A stretch of DNA of 64,000 nucleotides from Panicum virgatum (lineage: Eukaryota > Streptophyta > Magnoliopsida > Poales > Poaceae): NCBI RefSeq assembly GCF_016808335.1, contig NC_053137.1:1116001-1180000 (forward strand). The letters run 5' to 3'. The notes below the pieces were generated by a model. That model was given only the letters and a program-made list of their open reading frames with translations. It was not told the DNA's origin and made no database searches. Position numbers and translations under genes: made by a program. This document shows positions 32,201 to 42,813 of the stretch, piece after piece (position 1 is the stretch's first letter; every line of letters starts with the position of its first letter).

Positions 32201-32492
32201 CAAGCTCTACCAACTGCTGTTTATGCCTGGGTCTATGCCTAACCTGAAACACCTTGACATCAAAGGACTCACCTATACCTGGGGTAGTAACATTGATCTC
32301 GGCATCCAGCACCTCGCTAGCCTCAGCAAGGTCGAAATGTTGGTCAAGGCCTGGCGTAACAATAGAGAAGGCGTCCAAGCTCTAGAGGCCGAAACCCGGA
32401 GATTTCTTGATGCTCATCCCAATCGTCCCACGCTAACCTTCAATTCATTCTTTACCAAGAGCAATCTCTATCGAGGAAGGTGGGAACAATGA
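17287..32492 (+). CDS. CC-NB-LRR (NLR) disease resistance-type protein, two exons
   Basis: Intracellular immune receptor of the plant CNL class. Exon 1 is 17287-18116 and exon 2 is 30518-32492, joined in phase 2 through Arg277 (donor GTGTGTG, acceptor 'ttcgtggcag'), giving 934 aa. Order: coiled-coil with EDVID-like AYDVEDCID (76-84); P-loop GCAGLGKTT (206-214, Ala for the usual Gly); kinase-2 IVVVDDIW (279-286); RNBS-B IIIITTR (about 305-312); GLPL as GIPLA (371-375); [16 protein letters not shown] (433-443); VHD in place of MHD (502-504); LRRs to the C-terminus. An intron just before kinase-2 is common in grass NLRs, but here it is 12.4 kb and full of transposons. Start chosen at the ATG followed by MERAFV, which is conserved in the upstream duplicate. 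Both exons are open, so the gene looks functional if the intron is spliced. Confidence 0.88.
18180..18895. other. GC-rich segment in the NLR intron
   Basis: About 18290-18760 is GC-rich and open on both strands without recognisable domains, unlike the surrounding AT-rich intron. It starts near 'gagcatatacaagaggctcc', which resembles the ends of some grass DNA transposons, but no matching inverted end was found. It may be a transposon-borne gene fragment. Confidence 0.3.
18976..20637 (-). repeat. 3' LTR of the Sirevirus-type element
   Basis: 1662 bp, starts TGAGGGACCG and ends CATTCCTCA on the + strand. It contains seven or so ACCGGTCAGACCG-type palindromic motifs near 19204-19305 and 19940-19980. 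It differs from its partner LTR mainly by extra palindrome copies and by lacking a 41-bp segment found at about 29152-29195. Confidence 0.92.
20638..22029 (-). other. 3' noncoding region with polypurine tract array
   Basis: Between the RNase H end and the 3' LTR are 1.4 kb without a long open frame. The true polypurine tract (read on the - strand, tcaagggggagat) abuts the LTR at 20638-20650. Similar G-rich tracts recur at about 20920, 20943, 21020, 21053-21065 and 21103. Repeated PPT-like motifs here are a known Sirevirus trait. There is no envelope-like gene. Confidence 0.7.
22030..23620 (-). pseudogene. Reverse transcriptase-RNase H part of pol, broken frame
   Basis: Copia RT motifs are clear on the - strand: [20 protein letters not shown], the [11 protein letters not shown] block and the catalytic YVDDIIFGG (about 22940-22970). 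RNase H follows with [23 protein letters not shown] and the usual C-terminal [13 protein letters not shown]. The frame changes between RT and RNase H near 22540-22605, and a stop separates the two RNase H pieces at about 22300. In life this enzyme copies element RNA into DNA in virus-like particles. This copy could not make the whole protein. Confidence 0.85.
23651..25840 (-). pseudogene. Protease-integrase part of pol, split by a hAT element
   Basis: On the - strand the protease motif is at 25731-25739, where the usual Asp-Ser-Gly reads Asp-Ser-Asp, followed by CSRHMTG. The integrase zinc finger ([12 protein letters not shown] ... CHPCRHGK, about 25220-25360) and the first part of the catalytic core ([20 protein letters not shown]) lie at 24915-25400. 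The rest of integrase ([20 protein letters not shown] and the [19 protein letters not shown] block) resumes at 24366 and runs to 23651. The 548-bp insertion at 24367-24914 breaks the core domain. An acidic linker towards RT follows. Confidence 0.85.
24367..24914. mobile_element. Non-autonomous hAT element in the Sirevirus integrase, exact 8-bp TSD
   Basis: 548 bp with inverted ends TCACCCTGGGCAT and (inward from the right) TTGCCCTGGGCAT, flanked by the exact 8-bp duplication ATCACTGC at 24359-24366 and 24915-24922. The interior is full of 'ttcggt'/'accgaa' motifs in both directions. It inserted after the retrotransposon and is the innermost layer of the nest. Confidence 0.92.
26247..27806 (-). 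pseudogene. gag of the Sirevirus-type element, 5' deleted
   Basis: 519 codons open on the - strand. A short leader-encoded N-terminus ([11 protein letters not shown]) runs directly into a zinc-knuckle remnant ([11 protein letters not shown], with the first Cys changed), so the usual main capsid domain of 200-300 residues is missing. Then come Lys/Arg/Asp-rich sequence, a long heptad-rich coiled coil with paired Cys motifs (CDECC, CKLCP, CHVCP) and a proline-rich tail. A second zinc knuckle just after the frame break (about 26180-26230) has also lost one Cys. The coiled-coil extension is typical of Sirevirus gag. Defective. Confidence 0.8.
27848..27859 (-). other. Primer-binding site, initiator Met tRNA
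   Basis: Reads TGGTATCAGAGC on the - strand, the standard plant initiator-methionine tRNA complement, two bases inside the 5' LTR end. It fixes the element's orientation. Confidence 0.9.
27862..29533 (-). repeat. 5' LTR of the Sirevirus-type element
   Basis: 1672 bp, the partner of 18976-20637. It begins TGAGGGACCG and ends CATTCCTCA on the + strand. It has fewer ACCGGTCAGACCG palindromes than its partner and an extra 41 bp near 29152-29195. Open frames within it are on both strands and are not genes. Confidence 0.92.
30071..30517 (+). other. Remaining 3' part of the NLR intron
   Basis: About 450 bp of AT-rich intron with a T/A homopolymer run near 30228-30250, ending in the acceptor 'gtggcag' at 30517. 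No other element was recognised. Confidence 0.6.
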
Positions 32493-33412
32493 ATAATTAT
32501 ATTAATTGTTCCTCCAAAGTCACAGGAGCTTAAGGATAGCAAGGTAATTAATTGTTCCTAATAAGCCTCATCAGTTTCCCAGATTTATTTCCTGTTCCTC
32601 TTCGTTCCTTAATTTATTATTACCTGCTCCGTTGATAGTAAAAAGTTGCTATTGTGTTTTTGGTGAACAGAGCAAGATGCTGGTCGACCAGTCTTTTGGT
32701 TACTTGGTGCGGTCCTGCTTACTAGCTGTGAGGAGGAGGGCATCAAGGCCACCAGCATGTTTTTGTTCACTACTATATGTACTTGTTTAATTTCATTCAT
32801 ACCATTTGCAGAATTTCATTATTCATGCTCTATGAGAGTTGTTTAGTTGCTCCGCTTTTATAGTTCTTGAATAAGCAATACTGTTTTAACGGAACTTGAT
32901 CACTCACTTGTTTGCAACGTTTTGACATTTGGTATCTCTGTTCCTAGAATATTGTAATTTGCCAACAGACAGACTAAGTGATAGATTATTAGTTGAGGTG
33001 TCCACTGTGATTTTCCTACATGGTTATCTTATCATTGACATGGTTGCGCATATCACGGTGGTAACGGGCCATCGCCTAGTGGTCACTTCACAGTCTAACT
33101 TGGCTCTTCAAATTTTTTAGCTCAAAATTATATAAGATTAGAGCCCGGCCTCTTCAATTTTTTTAGCTCAACATTATATAGGATTAGAGCCCGGCCCCTT
33201 TACCACCCCTACGTCAGGCATGTTGCTTTGAAATCCTTTTGTTATCCATGTAAAAAGAAACCTTTCTGGTGCGAACATGAGGATATGTGTTGTATATTCT
33301 GCAGAAGCTAATCTTATTCCATGCACTGTACCAACTTGAGCATCTGTGGAATTCTTGTGATAAACCTACCTCTAACTAACTCATTTAATTACCATGTGTG
33401 TAAATGGCCTGT
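32493..33412 (+). other. NLR 3' flank with 46-bp tandem repeat
   Basis: Likely 3' untranslated and intergenic sequence. At 33105-33150 and 33151-33196 a 46-bp unit beginning TCTTCAAATTTTTTAGCTCA is repeated almost exactly. No other gene is seen. Confidence 0.6.
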
Positions 33413-34350
33413 GTTTAACTGATGGTCCCTAGAGTCGCTGCAACTGTGTCAGGAAAGCCAACGGCTACTTCAGAGCGCAGAGAGACCGGAAGAACCGATG
33501 CCCTAGCACCGAAAGTTCCGATGCCTACGCAAAAAAGTGCCCAACGGCTCTAAACAGCTAGTTCAAGTGTGTGGCCTATATATGAGCTCCCCCGGCCATT
33601 TGAAGATTGCTGGAGTCCCAAGACATCATACACACATCCAAAAACACCTCCAAGCCATCCAAGAGCATAGAGATCAAATTCTTAGTCCTTAGCACAAGCT
33701 TTGTGAGTGTTAGTGCTAGGTTAACTCTTGAGTGAGTGATCAAGTAAGGTTTAGATCCTTGTGCTGTGGTTCTAAAGTGAACCAAACTTGTATCTCGATG
33801 CGCCGGCCTTCTTGGAGCTTTGGTGGCTCGCCGGCAAGTCAACGACCCTCCGGCTTGGTGTGGAGCGACGTCGACAACATTGTGCGGGGGACGGAGACCC
33901 CTCCTTCGTGGGCAATCTCCCTTAGTGAAGATCGGGATCAAAGTGACCGTAATTGTGTTCACGGAAGAGACTTAATTGCCGGGAAGCGATACTCTTCGTG
34001 AGTGCTTCAACAACGTGGACGTAGGGGCGCCTTTGTGGCAATCCGAACCACGGGATAAATTCTCGTGTCGAGAGTTCGCTTCCTCTCATCCCTCTCCTTA
34101 AGCTTCCGCATTTCATATTGCAACTTGTGTGTCTTTAGTTTCTTAGAGTAGTATTTTGATAGGATTGGCCATAGGTTGCTAAACTCTTTTGGGATGAGGG
34201 TTTTACACTAAGGTGAACCGTAGTTGCACATCTAGATAGCTTGGTTTAGTTTAAATTTTGTGCAAACTAGTTGGAGTCATATGTTAATGTTTTTAACTTG
34301 CCTAATTCATCATCTCCCCCTCTTAGGCTAGAGCACCCGATCGCTTTCAA
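33413..34350 (+). mobile_element. LTR-like block (probable solo LTR or fragment)
   Basis: The segment has LTR-type layout: a TATA sequence 'cctatatatgag' at about 33574, a leader-like 'gctggagtcccaagacatca', short unstructured frames, and an end 'catctccccctcttaggc ... gatcgctttca', close to what precedes the PBS in many grass LTR elements. No 5-bp target duplication was found at either plausible border (33413 or 33420 to 34350) and no internal region follows, so the limits are approximate. Confidence 0.45.
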
Positions 34351-34505
34351 ATGCCTAAGCTAAAACAAGCATGCATGCCATTACTTGTAAAGCACAGCCA
34401 AACGTACGGTGGGCATCTTGAATGGTATCTTTGGGCGGCAAACCAAGATTCTTTAGGACATATTTCGGAATGAAACTAACACGACACATCGTGGCATTAT
34501 ATAGT

Positions 34506-34507
<2 letters not shown>

Positions 34508-34575
<68 letters not shown>
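34508..34575. repeat. TA dinucleotide microsatellite
   Basis: About 34 TA/AT units without interruption. It sits between repeated flanks: 'gctaaaacaagcatgcatgc' occurs at about 34361 and 34612, and 'tggcattatata' at about 34492 and 34588. Confidence 0.95.
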
Positions 34576-34578
<3 letters not shown>

Positions 34579-35524
34579 ACCAAACTGTGGCATTATATAG
34601 TTCGGAATGAAGCTAAAACAAGCATGCATGCCATCACTTATTGTTTTTCTTTTGATGGTACATATCCCAAAACTAGTAGTATTATATTAGAAAACAAAGA
34701 TAAATTAGAGAAATGATAAAAATCCTAGAAAGCCAAAATTCAGCACGCTACATTCCGTAACTATCTTTGGACATTTCGTAACTTCCCCTCGGTTCGCTTG
34801 AGTAGCTGCGCCCGAGCAAAAGGAGTTGCGTCGAATTTTATGAATGTTCCTTAATTAGACTAGAGACGTAGAATTTTCACATGGCTAGCTGCTACAGAAA
34901 ACCAAGGTCGTCACACCGGGGTGTGACTCTTATGATCTGACTGTTTTTAATTTATTATTTCTACAGGCTTACAACAATGCTTTTATCTTGTAATTTTCTT
35001 ATGGACTGTGTACATTGCTGCAGGTCATATATATCATCATAATCTGTTGCAATCCTACAATCCATATGGTGTTTTCTCCCTTTAATTTTGTGAATGTTTA
35101 CCTTTGATAATTAAATATTTCTTTTAGTTACAAGCTTTGTCTATGGTCTATTATATTGCCTTTCTGTAGTATCAGGAAGTTAATTTGATAATAGCTAGGG
35201 CTGGTTTAGATAGAGATCTGGCCGGCATATCATTGAGCAGTTGGTGGGCTTCCATTTGAAGCATGCTGCAGGTGCTCAAATCTCACCACTGACTGCAACA
35301 CTCAACTGTTTCTCCTACTGGCTAGGTCCTCGGGTTTCTAGACATTTCTTTTTACTGCTTGTGGACAGTGCTCAAATCCCATTTACACAGTTCAGGAGAA
35401 TCTGTTACCATAGCTGAAAACAAACTGCATGCGGTGCATTTCACGTGCTGGAGATCCCATAGAACTTTGTCACTGATTAACGGTTGAGGCCTGAGCGGTC
35501 CCAGATGGCATACTGTTATACTAT
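34576..35524. other. Intergenic sequence, no gene recognised
   Basis: About 950 bp of ordinary AT-rich spacer between the TA repeat and the solo LTR. No long frame, inverted repeat or LTR end was recognised. Confidence 0.5.
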
Positions 35525-37684
35525 TGAAGGACCGCACAGGCGACCAGAGGGGGGTGAATGGGAGCCTTTAAAATTCTCCAAGAGAACAAGGCCTATGTCC
35601 CGAATTCAACCCGACGCACCTCTCTTCTAACCGTCAATGGTGACACAAGCCAACGTGACAAGTTCACCCTAGAAACGGTTAGGAAAAGCTCAAAGCAAAG
35701 CGGAAGCGAAAGATTAATCAAAGCGCTGAAAACACGAGTCTAAGCGGAAGCAAATAATTTACCAAAGCGCCGAAAAAGCTTTTCAAACCAGACTCGCAAA
35801 AGAGCTTTCTTCAATGAGCATACAAGGATTCAACAATAAATAGCAAAGCTCAAAACAGGCTAAAACAAAGCTTGTTCAAAAGCCAATTAGAGTCGCACCA
35901 AGAATACTAGAACCAATCAAGTGCAAAAACCGATTGAAGCTTACTCGAATGAAAGCTAAACCTAACAAGTATGAGTGACAACAAATAAGCATGCAAAGGC
36001 TAGCAGTAAATGATTTAACAATGCATATAAGCAAGTCGGCAAGCAACAAGTTCAGCTCAACATCTAATAGATCAAGTACACGAGCTCAAATTCATTCTGT
36101 GAAAAGCTAATTCATTTTTCAATCTACCCGACCAAGCAAGCAAGCAGTAAATAAACAAAGCCAAGTCAAAGATGGTTCACTATTGCATAAAAGAGATGGA
36201 GCAGTAAATTAATAACCAGCATGTGCTGCTGCTGGCCTGCTCCTGAACTCGCTCGCGGTCGCTTGCAGCTGTCTGCTGGTGCGGCAATTCGTCGAACAAG
36301 CTGTGGGCAATGATGTGCTTCCTGCAAATCAACAAGAAACCAACCTGTACATCCCACGCACGCACGCCTGCTGCCCTGCACATAGAAAACAAGCAATTGC
36401 TGCCGGCACCACTGCTTGCCACTGCCGCTGGCCACCTTGGTGCTGCTGCCGCCGGTGGGACACGCCGAGCTGCCGCAACGAGATGTGCCGCCGTTGACTC
36501 CTGTCCACCTGCTGGCTTGGCTCCCCTGTGCCCCGAGCGCTCTCGCCTGCAGCACGCCGCCTCGCCTGCCAAGCGCCGTGAGCTGCTGCCCGCGCAGAGC
36601 CCAGCACCCGCGGCCTGCCTAGCCTGGCACCTTTCTTCCCTGCGCAGAAGAAAAGAGAAGAACCAACGGGGGAAGCGAAAATCCAGCAACAAAACAGCAC
36701 GATTTAAACTAAATCAAAATCCCCGGAGGGCACAGGAGAGAAGGGCCTCTGTTTCCATCAAATCTCTTGTACAAAATCTCACAAATCCATCTCAATCCCT
36801 AACCCTATGTGGAGAAGGGGATGAGAGAAAATAGAGTAACTGAGAGGGAGAAGGATGAGGCGACTGAAACTGGTCGACTAGAATGGCTGTCCATCCCCTC
36901 TTCTTATCCTTCAAATCTCCTCCAGAAGATAGAAATACCCCTATGCTATTATTTATAATAACCGCCCACGCAGAGGCAAATTTGTCCATCCTTTTACTGG
37001 AGCCCCGGACAGACACGCCACCTTCACGACTTCGCTTCGCCTCGACGCAACCTTCGCGATGACACCATGTGCCCTCCGCCGGACCTTGACCGTGCCAAGT
37101 CTGACCCTGGTTTTGAGGCCCAAACCGGTCAAACCCGTCTTCCCCCGGTTTTGAGGCCAAACCGATCAAACCCTCTCGCACGCCACCGCATGACGTGACT
37201 GACTCCTCGGTTTTGAGGTCAAACCGGTCAAACCGCCGATGTCAACACGTATCCGATCTCCCGCCGAGCCTTGACGCCTTCGAGTCGTTCGCGCGCACCC
37301 GCCGCACTGGCCGCCTACTTGACTCGCCATCGTCCTCGCCGACTTGGCTGATGCCATCTTCATCACCATATACTCTTGCTCTTTCGTGCACCATGTGGAC
37401 CGCCCATGGCTCCGCACGGCCTCCTCGGGTCCCTCAGTCTAGGCCTACTCGCATTCACCCTTCACCGTCTTGGTCCCTCGGCATAAACCTTTCGCTTCTC
37501 TGAGCCTACTCGTGTCCATCCTTCACCACGGTCCTTCAGCATGAATCTTTCGCCTGACCTTCACCACGCACCGTCGACCGCCATGGCGCATCCTACACCT
37601 GCACATCACGAGTCAAGAGATACATCAAATTCACACAATGTTGTCAATCACTCATCATCCAAAGATGACCACCATTGGTCCTCA
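35525..37684 (-). mobile_element. Solo LTR of a Sirevirus-type element, 2160 bp
   Basis: Starts TGAAGGACCGCACAGGCGACC, closely like the starts at 18976 and 56121, and ends 'gttgtcaatcactcatcatcc ... ggtcctca', like their ends. Flanks are ACTAT (35520-35524) and ACTGT (37685-37689), a target duplication with one mismatch. It carries 'aaaccggtcaaacc' palindromic motifs around 37120-37230. No internal domain is present. The GC-rich middle (36200-36640) is open on both strands but shows no domain. Confidence 0.8.
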
Positions 37685-37689
37685 ACTGT

Positions 37690-39498
37690 ACCTTATCACG
37701 TTCTTGTATATAAGTAGGAACCCTTTCTATTTGTTCATAACAGCTTGATATCTCCATGCTACCTATTAATTTCGGCTTTGTGGCCTCATGTGTGCCTCAC
37801 GTTATATTTAACGATAATATTAACAACACAATTATTAAAATTAGTATGAAAAGAACAAATATATTCAACATGAACACCTAGTGTATTCAACATGAACAAA
37901 TTATACCTCTGCGAGTGGTATACATATCTTTCAATGGCATTAATTAGTCGCAATCGAGAGTTAAAAGACAAAAACAGCTTTTCTCAAAGTAGCTTTTGAG
38001 AAAAGCCTTGGCCTAAACAAAAAGGTACTAACTGTTCAGCTGGGCTGAAATGACTGCTGCTTGTGACCATTGGGGCTGATGGCTGGTGACCGTTGTCAGC
38101 ATGAAACACTATCTATAGTGCTAATCAGCCCAGCCAGCGCTGGCTTCTATCCAAACCGAATAGGCAAACAAATTATTTGGGATGGTATTGGTGACAAACA
38201 AATTATTTTGGTGGCATTAGGTACATCAAAATGGAAAAGGCAACTTTTTGAAAAAAAAGCCTTAGCCCAAACAAAGAAGCCACTAGCCATAAAGTATAAG
38301 AAAACAGTAGGCACTTTGGATGGTATTGGTGGCACGCAAGGATATATCGAGTGGTATTCTCCTAAACTAGCTATCTTAGAAAGTAGAAAAGTGGGTGGCA
38401 ACTAAAATGGTAAAAGGCCAAACATTGGGCGCTTTGAATGGTTTTACTGGCTTACTGCCATGAAAAATCTTTCATTGAAACATCTATTACCACTATTTAC
38501 CTTTTCTTTTGTTTTATTGCGTTGTGCTATTTTCTGAAACATCAACTCATCTCCATACCGTCGCGACATTCCTGGTTTGTTGCATAGTAAATTGGATTAT
38601 TATGGGTTAGAATTAGAACTTGATGAGTGTTAGCCAAAAGGCACCTGCTTGTTGGTCAATCCATATAGTGTTGGTGAAACCACGGCGGCCCGGATCACAC
38701 GGCATGCATCTATATATATATGGTTTCTGCAGAGGGCGCGCTGAATGGATCACATTGTCTTTGATACAAATGAAAGCTTTTGATGTAACATTTTCAATGG
38801 GTGCTGAGTAGCATTTTCAAAAAAGAAAAAGAAGGCCGTGCAAATAGCACTAAAATCAGGGCCTTAGAAAAATATTTTTCAGGTGCAGTCCCGAGCACTT
38901 AAAATGTTGCAGTGTTAAAATTACTATTTAACTAATGGAAATTTGCATGGCAGTGAGTCATGGCCCAGTTTGGCCTGGCCGTAGCTCTGCCAGTGGTGTG
39001 GGCCCGAAAAGCATACCGGTTTGATCGTTGTCACCTACTGCCCGCTAAAGGCGGGCGGAGATCTCAATGATGGCAACAATAAAAGTGAGGCGCCGAAGCG
39101 TGGACAACATTGGCGAATGCTTCCATAACGCAAATTATTAATATATAACTACTAGAAACGATAGTACTTGATACGCAAGTCGGAATGGGCCGGAGAAATG
39201 ACCATGAGACCCCTGACGTAGAATCACCATGCAACTTCTTCAAAAAAAGAATCACCATGCAACCAAAGGCCATCCGTGATAGCCTAGCTTCCTCACAAAC
39301 AGCATCCAGCATCTCCACAGTCTCCTGCCAGTCGGATCACAACCGTTGGATAAGCATCCAACGGCCAGTGATGGCTCAGTCAGTCACGCTTCAGTGTGAG
39401 ATTCTTACCGTGTGGCCTGGGCCTACAAAGACTGAGAGTGAGCCCAGCCCTAAGGCCTGACTGACTAGGGCAGAAAAAAAATCCCCACCTCCATCCCC
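37690..39498. other. Intergenic region upstream of F-box gene 2
   Basis: Spacer with some repeated short phrases near 38160-38340 ('aacaaattattt', 'ggtattggtg'), probably a degraded MITE. No gene is seen. The last 200 bp before 39499 are the likely promoter and leader of the F-box gene; no clear TATA box was found. Confidence 0.45.
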
Positions 39499-42400
39499 AT
39501 GGACCCCGGCGGCGATCTCGCGGCCGCGGGCGAGGACAGGCTCAGCACGCTCCCCGACGACATCCTCGCCCAGATCCTCGGGCCCCTCCCCACCCCCGAC
39601 GCCGTCCGGACCAGCCTCGTCTCCCGTCGCTGGCGCCGCGTGTGGGAGTTCCTCCCGGAGCTCCGCTTCTTCTTCTTCCCGGAGCCCAGCCGCTTCCGCG
39701 ACGCCCTCGCCGCCCACCAGGTGCGCCTCCGCTTCCTCCAGGTCTGGGCCCGCGATGGCGGCGCCGACACCGAGTCCCTCGCGATCTGGCTCCCCGCCGC
39801 CGCGGCGCGCGTCTCCGGCCACTTCGTCCTCATCAACGGGTCCGGAGGGCAGCAGGAGGAAGCCGTCGACGACGACGACTTTGTCGAGCTGCCATGCTTC
39901 CCGGAGGCCTCCGCCATCGTGATCCGCCTACGGCAACTCGGCCTCGCCGTGGCGCCCGCCGGCGTGTTCGCCCGCCTCACCAGCCTCAATCTGGGCCGCG
40001 TCCGGCTCCACGGCGATCTCGGCGACGCCATCTCCTCGCCGCGGTGCCCGTGCCTGCAGGAGCTCAGGCTCTTCGACACCCGTGGGCTGGAAGGGCTCAC
40101 TATACGCTCCCAAACCCTTGTGAAAATGGAGCTGGAGTCGCTCCATGACTTCTGGGAGCTCACCGTGGAGGCGCCGGAGCTCAAGGAGCTCAGCGTGGTG
40201 CACTGCCTCCTCGATGATCCGGTCGCCACCATCTCTGCTCCTCGATTGGAGTCTCTCGAGTGGAAATATTCGGCTGGTGAAATGGAGTCTGTGCAGCTCG
40301 GCGAGATGCCGCAGCTCCGGTCCCTGGGAAGCCTGGCATTTTTTGTCTATGGGCTTCCTAACTTCTTGTACAATAGAGCCTGTGTGCAGTTCTTGCAGCG
40401 GTTTCGAGTCATCGAAACTCTCAGGCTAATGCTGAACTACCTGAAGGTGATGACTTCACTTACCTTGCATTGCTTCATCTTTTTTTAGAGATATGGTTTT
40501 TGTAAGATGTACTCTTTTCAAAATGCGTGTGATCCCTATTTTGGTCTGATTTCCTACATATGGACACATGTACATACAGCCGATAAACACCTGCCAATAC
40601 TTGATGGAAGAAATGAACGTGCTCCCCGACCTGACAATTCTGCACCTGATTGTGACTGCAAATGGGCATGACTTTGGGGCCAGCGCATTCCATGTTCTCA
40701 AGATGTGTACTGGTATAAGGGAGCTGGTGCTGGAATTATCTCTTCCTTCCATCTCAGAGGTAAAGATTATTTGTATGTATCTTTTTGTTTATTTATCTAA
40801 TGCTCTCTCTAGTTAAAAGAGGAGCAAATTTGCATCCATGGTAACACAACCTGCGTGGTCGTTGCTACTTGCTATAGCCTAGTCACCTATGTTGTGAAAT
40901 GCCCAAATTAGGTCCCTGGAGCTTGTTTATTAGGGGTGTATCGATTATATGGATTGGTTCTCGGTGCCTAATGATGCATGCTTTGATGGTGGTGAGTAGC
41001 ATCCTTAATAGCTTTCAATCGCTTGGTGTATCGATTACATAGACTAGTTCATTCCGGGTGCCTAATGAAGTGTGCTTTATTTCATGGTGGTGAGTAGCTT
41101 TCAGTCCCTTGGCGCATGCTCGACTCTTTCGCCAATTCCCTTGGTGCCATCAAAATTTACATAGCTTACCTTAGTGCCATAGATTTCTTGAACTTCCTTT
41201 TAGTGCCATTGTTTCAAATTTTTTATCCTTGATGCCACATCCCATCTCCTTTTTTGCACATAATGCTGATGGGAGAGGCGCGCGCGGCTGTCGAGTGGCA
41301 ATTTTGCTCCGTAATAACCTGATCAACCAAGCCCACCTATGAATCCTAGCTTGCCGTCTAGTCCTAGTGTCTCCCATGGAGTGACTCAGAACGAGAGGCT
41401 CTTTCTTTTATTTTGCCATCTCCTATATATGAAACCTTGCCTCTAGTCCTAGTCTCCCATGTTATTGCTTCTTGAGTGTTTTAATTATTTTGCCGCCATC
41501 ACCCTGTTGTTGCTTCTTGAGTGCAAATTGAAGCCCCTCGGTGCTATCAGAATTTACATAGCCTACCTCAGTGCCATGGATTTCTTGAACTTCCTCTAGT
41601 GTGCTATTGTTTCAAATTTTTATCACCTCAATGCACATCTATTAGCTTCCATCTCTTTTTTTGCACATAATGCTGATGGGAGAGGCACGTACTGCTGTCG
41701 AGTGAAATGGCAATTTCTCTCCCTAATAAACTGACCAACCGGGCCCGCCCATAAAACCTTGCCTTCTAGTCCTAGTCCCCCACGGAATCACGGACCCAGG
41801 CCATTCCTTTCCCCCACCAGATCAGTGCATATGTCCAATCCCTAGTGGGTGGCAGCTGTGGCTCGCACACAACCAGGCTCCAGGGCAGCTCGTGAGGCCA
41901 GCTGCAGGGCGTCACGCATGCGCTAGCAGGCAAGGGGGCAGCTCAGGGCATCGCACATCTGCGCTGCGAGGCCAAGTGAGCAAGCAGCTCAGGTCAAGTG
42001 ACCAGGTAGGCTGCTCAGGGCATCGCACATCTGCGCTGCGAGGCCAAGTGACCAGGTAGGCTGCTTGGCCACCGTTGCAGGTCAATGGAGATTACTCCAT
42101 TGTATGAAAGGGGTACATATCTAGGGGATTCAATTTGGGCAACCCCCACCCCCACCCACGCGCGCGCACACGCACACACGCCAAACCTGTCACTCACACG
42201 CGCGCGCACACACACAGCTTCCTTCGAGATACTGGAAATATTTGTCTTTTTTGAATTATTGAGTCGGCTTAAATTATATGGCAATGTCAATTTGATTTGC
42301 AACAACATAATCATATTGCTGCAGTCAAATAAATTAGTTTCTAGGGGGCATTTTCACAAATGTTGTTGATGTCTTGTTGACATATGTATCTCAAAGCATT

Positions 42401-42813
42401 AAGGTAGTCTGATACATTTTTGTTAAGTTTCCTCTAATTTTATGGTATCTAAGATTATTAGTTGGTCTTCTCATGTTAATATGTTGTCTATGTTGTGTCA
42501 GGTACCAACTCCATGCCCACCGGGTTGTATCTGCAATGAACATCCAGATTGGAAAACCGAGGGACTTCTTTTGGTTAACCTTCACGAAATAAAAATTCAA
42601 GAGTTGCGAGGATCTGACCATGAAGTTTCTTTTGTGAAGCGACTGTTTGATTGGGCAACATTACTGAAGAAGGTGACAGTAACCTTCGATGCATCAGTCA
42701 CTGAAAGCAAGGCTAAAGAGTTGTGCCAGACGTTGAGCTTCTCTACACCAGGGGTGTGCATGGACTTCAGGTATCATAACAATAATAAAGTGTTACATGC
42801 ACCTCAAGACTAG
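39499..42813 (+). CDS. F-box/LRR/FBD protein, intact, three exons
   Basis: Predicted substrate-recognition subunit of an SCF E3 ubiquitin ligase; the substrate is unknown. Exons 39499-40446, 40580-40759 and 42502-42813, all phase 0 with GT-AG borders, give 479 aa. The N-terminal F-box (about residues 12-52, 'LSTLPDDILAQILGPLP' to SRRWRRVW) would bind a SKP1-type adaptor. Leucine-rich sequence follows through exons 1-2, and the FBD domain (exon 3) has PCPPGCICNEHPDW and ends QD-stop. The same exon structure is seen in the broken copy at 5113. Start at ATG 39499, the first in frame and just before the F-box. Two more FBD exons follow downstream (43511, 44857), so alternative last exons are possible. 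It is convergent with the MAPKKK gene. Confidence 0.85.
40760..42501 (+). repeat. F-box gene 2 intron 2 with several tandem duplications
   Basis: This 1.7 kb intron holds a duplicated block of about 235 bp (41141-41375 and 41539-41783, sharing 'cacataatgctgatgggaga'), a duplicated block of about 70 bp (40935 and 41034, 'ggtgtatcgatta'), and a 39-bp unit at 41941 and 42013 ('gctcagggcatcgcacatct'). A CA/CG-rich simple stretch lies at 42150-42215. No gene is present. Confidence 0.8.

Noticed and set aside
33413..34350. Full retrotransposon starting at the LTR-like block
   Set aside because: No PBS, no internal coding and no second LTR follow; only an LTR-like segment can be supported.
36166..36834. 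Cys/Ala-rich frames inside the solo LTR
   Set aside because: Overlapping frames on both strands in GC-rich LTR sequence without a recognised domain.
42085..42369. Small gene in the F-box intron
   Set aside because: The frame is a translation of a CA/CG simple repeat and lies within an intron.
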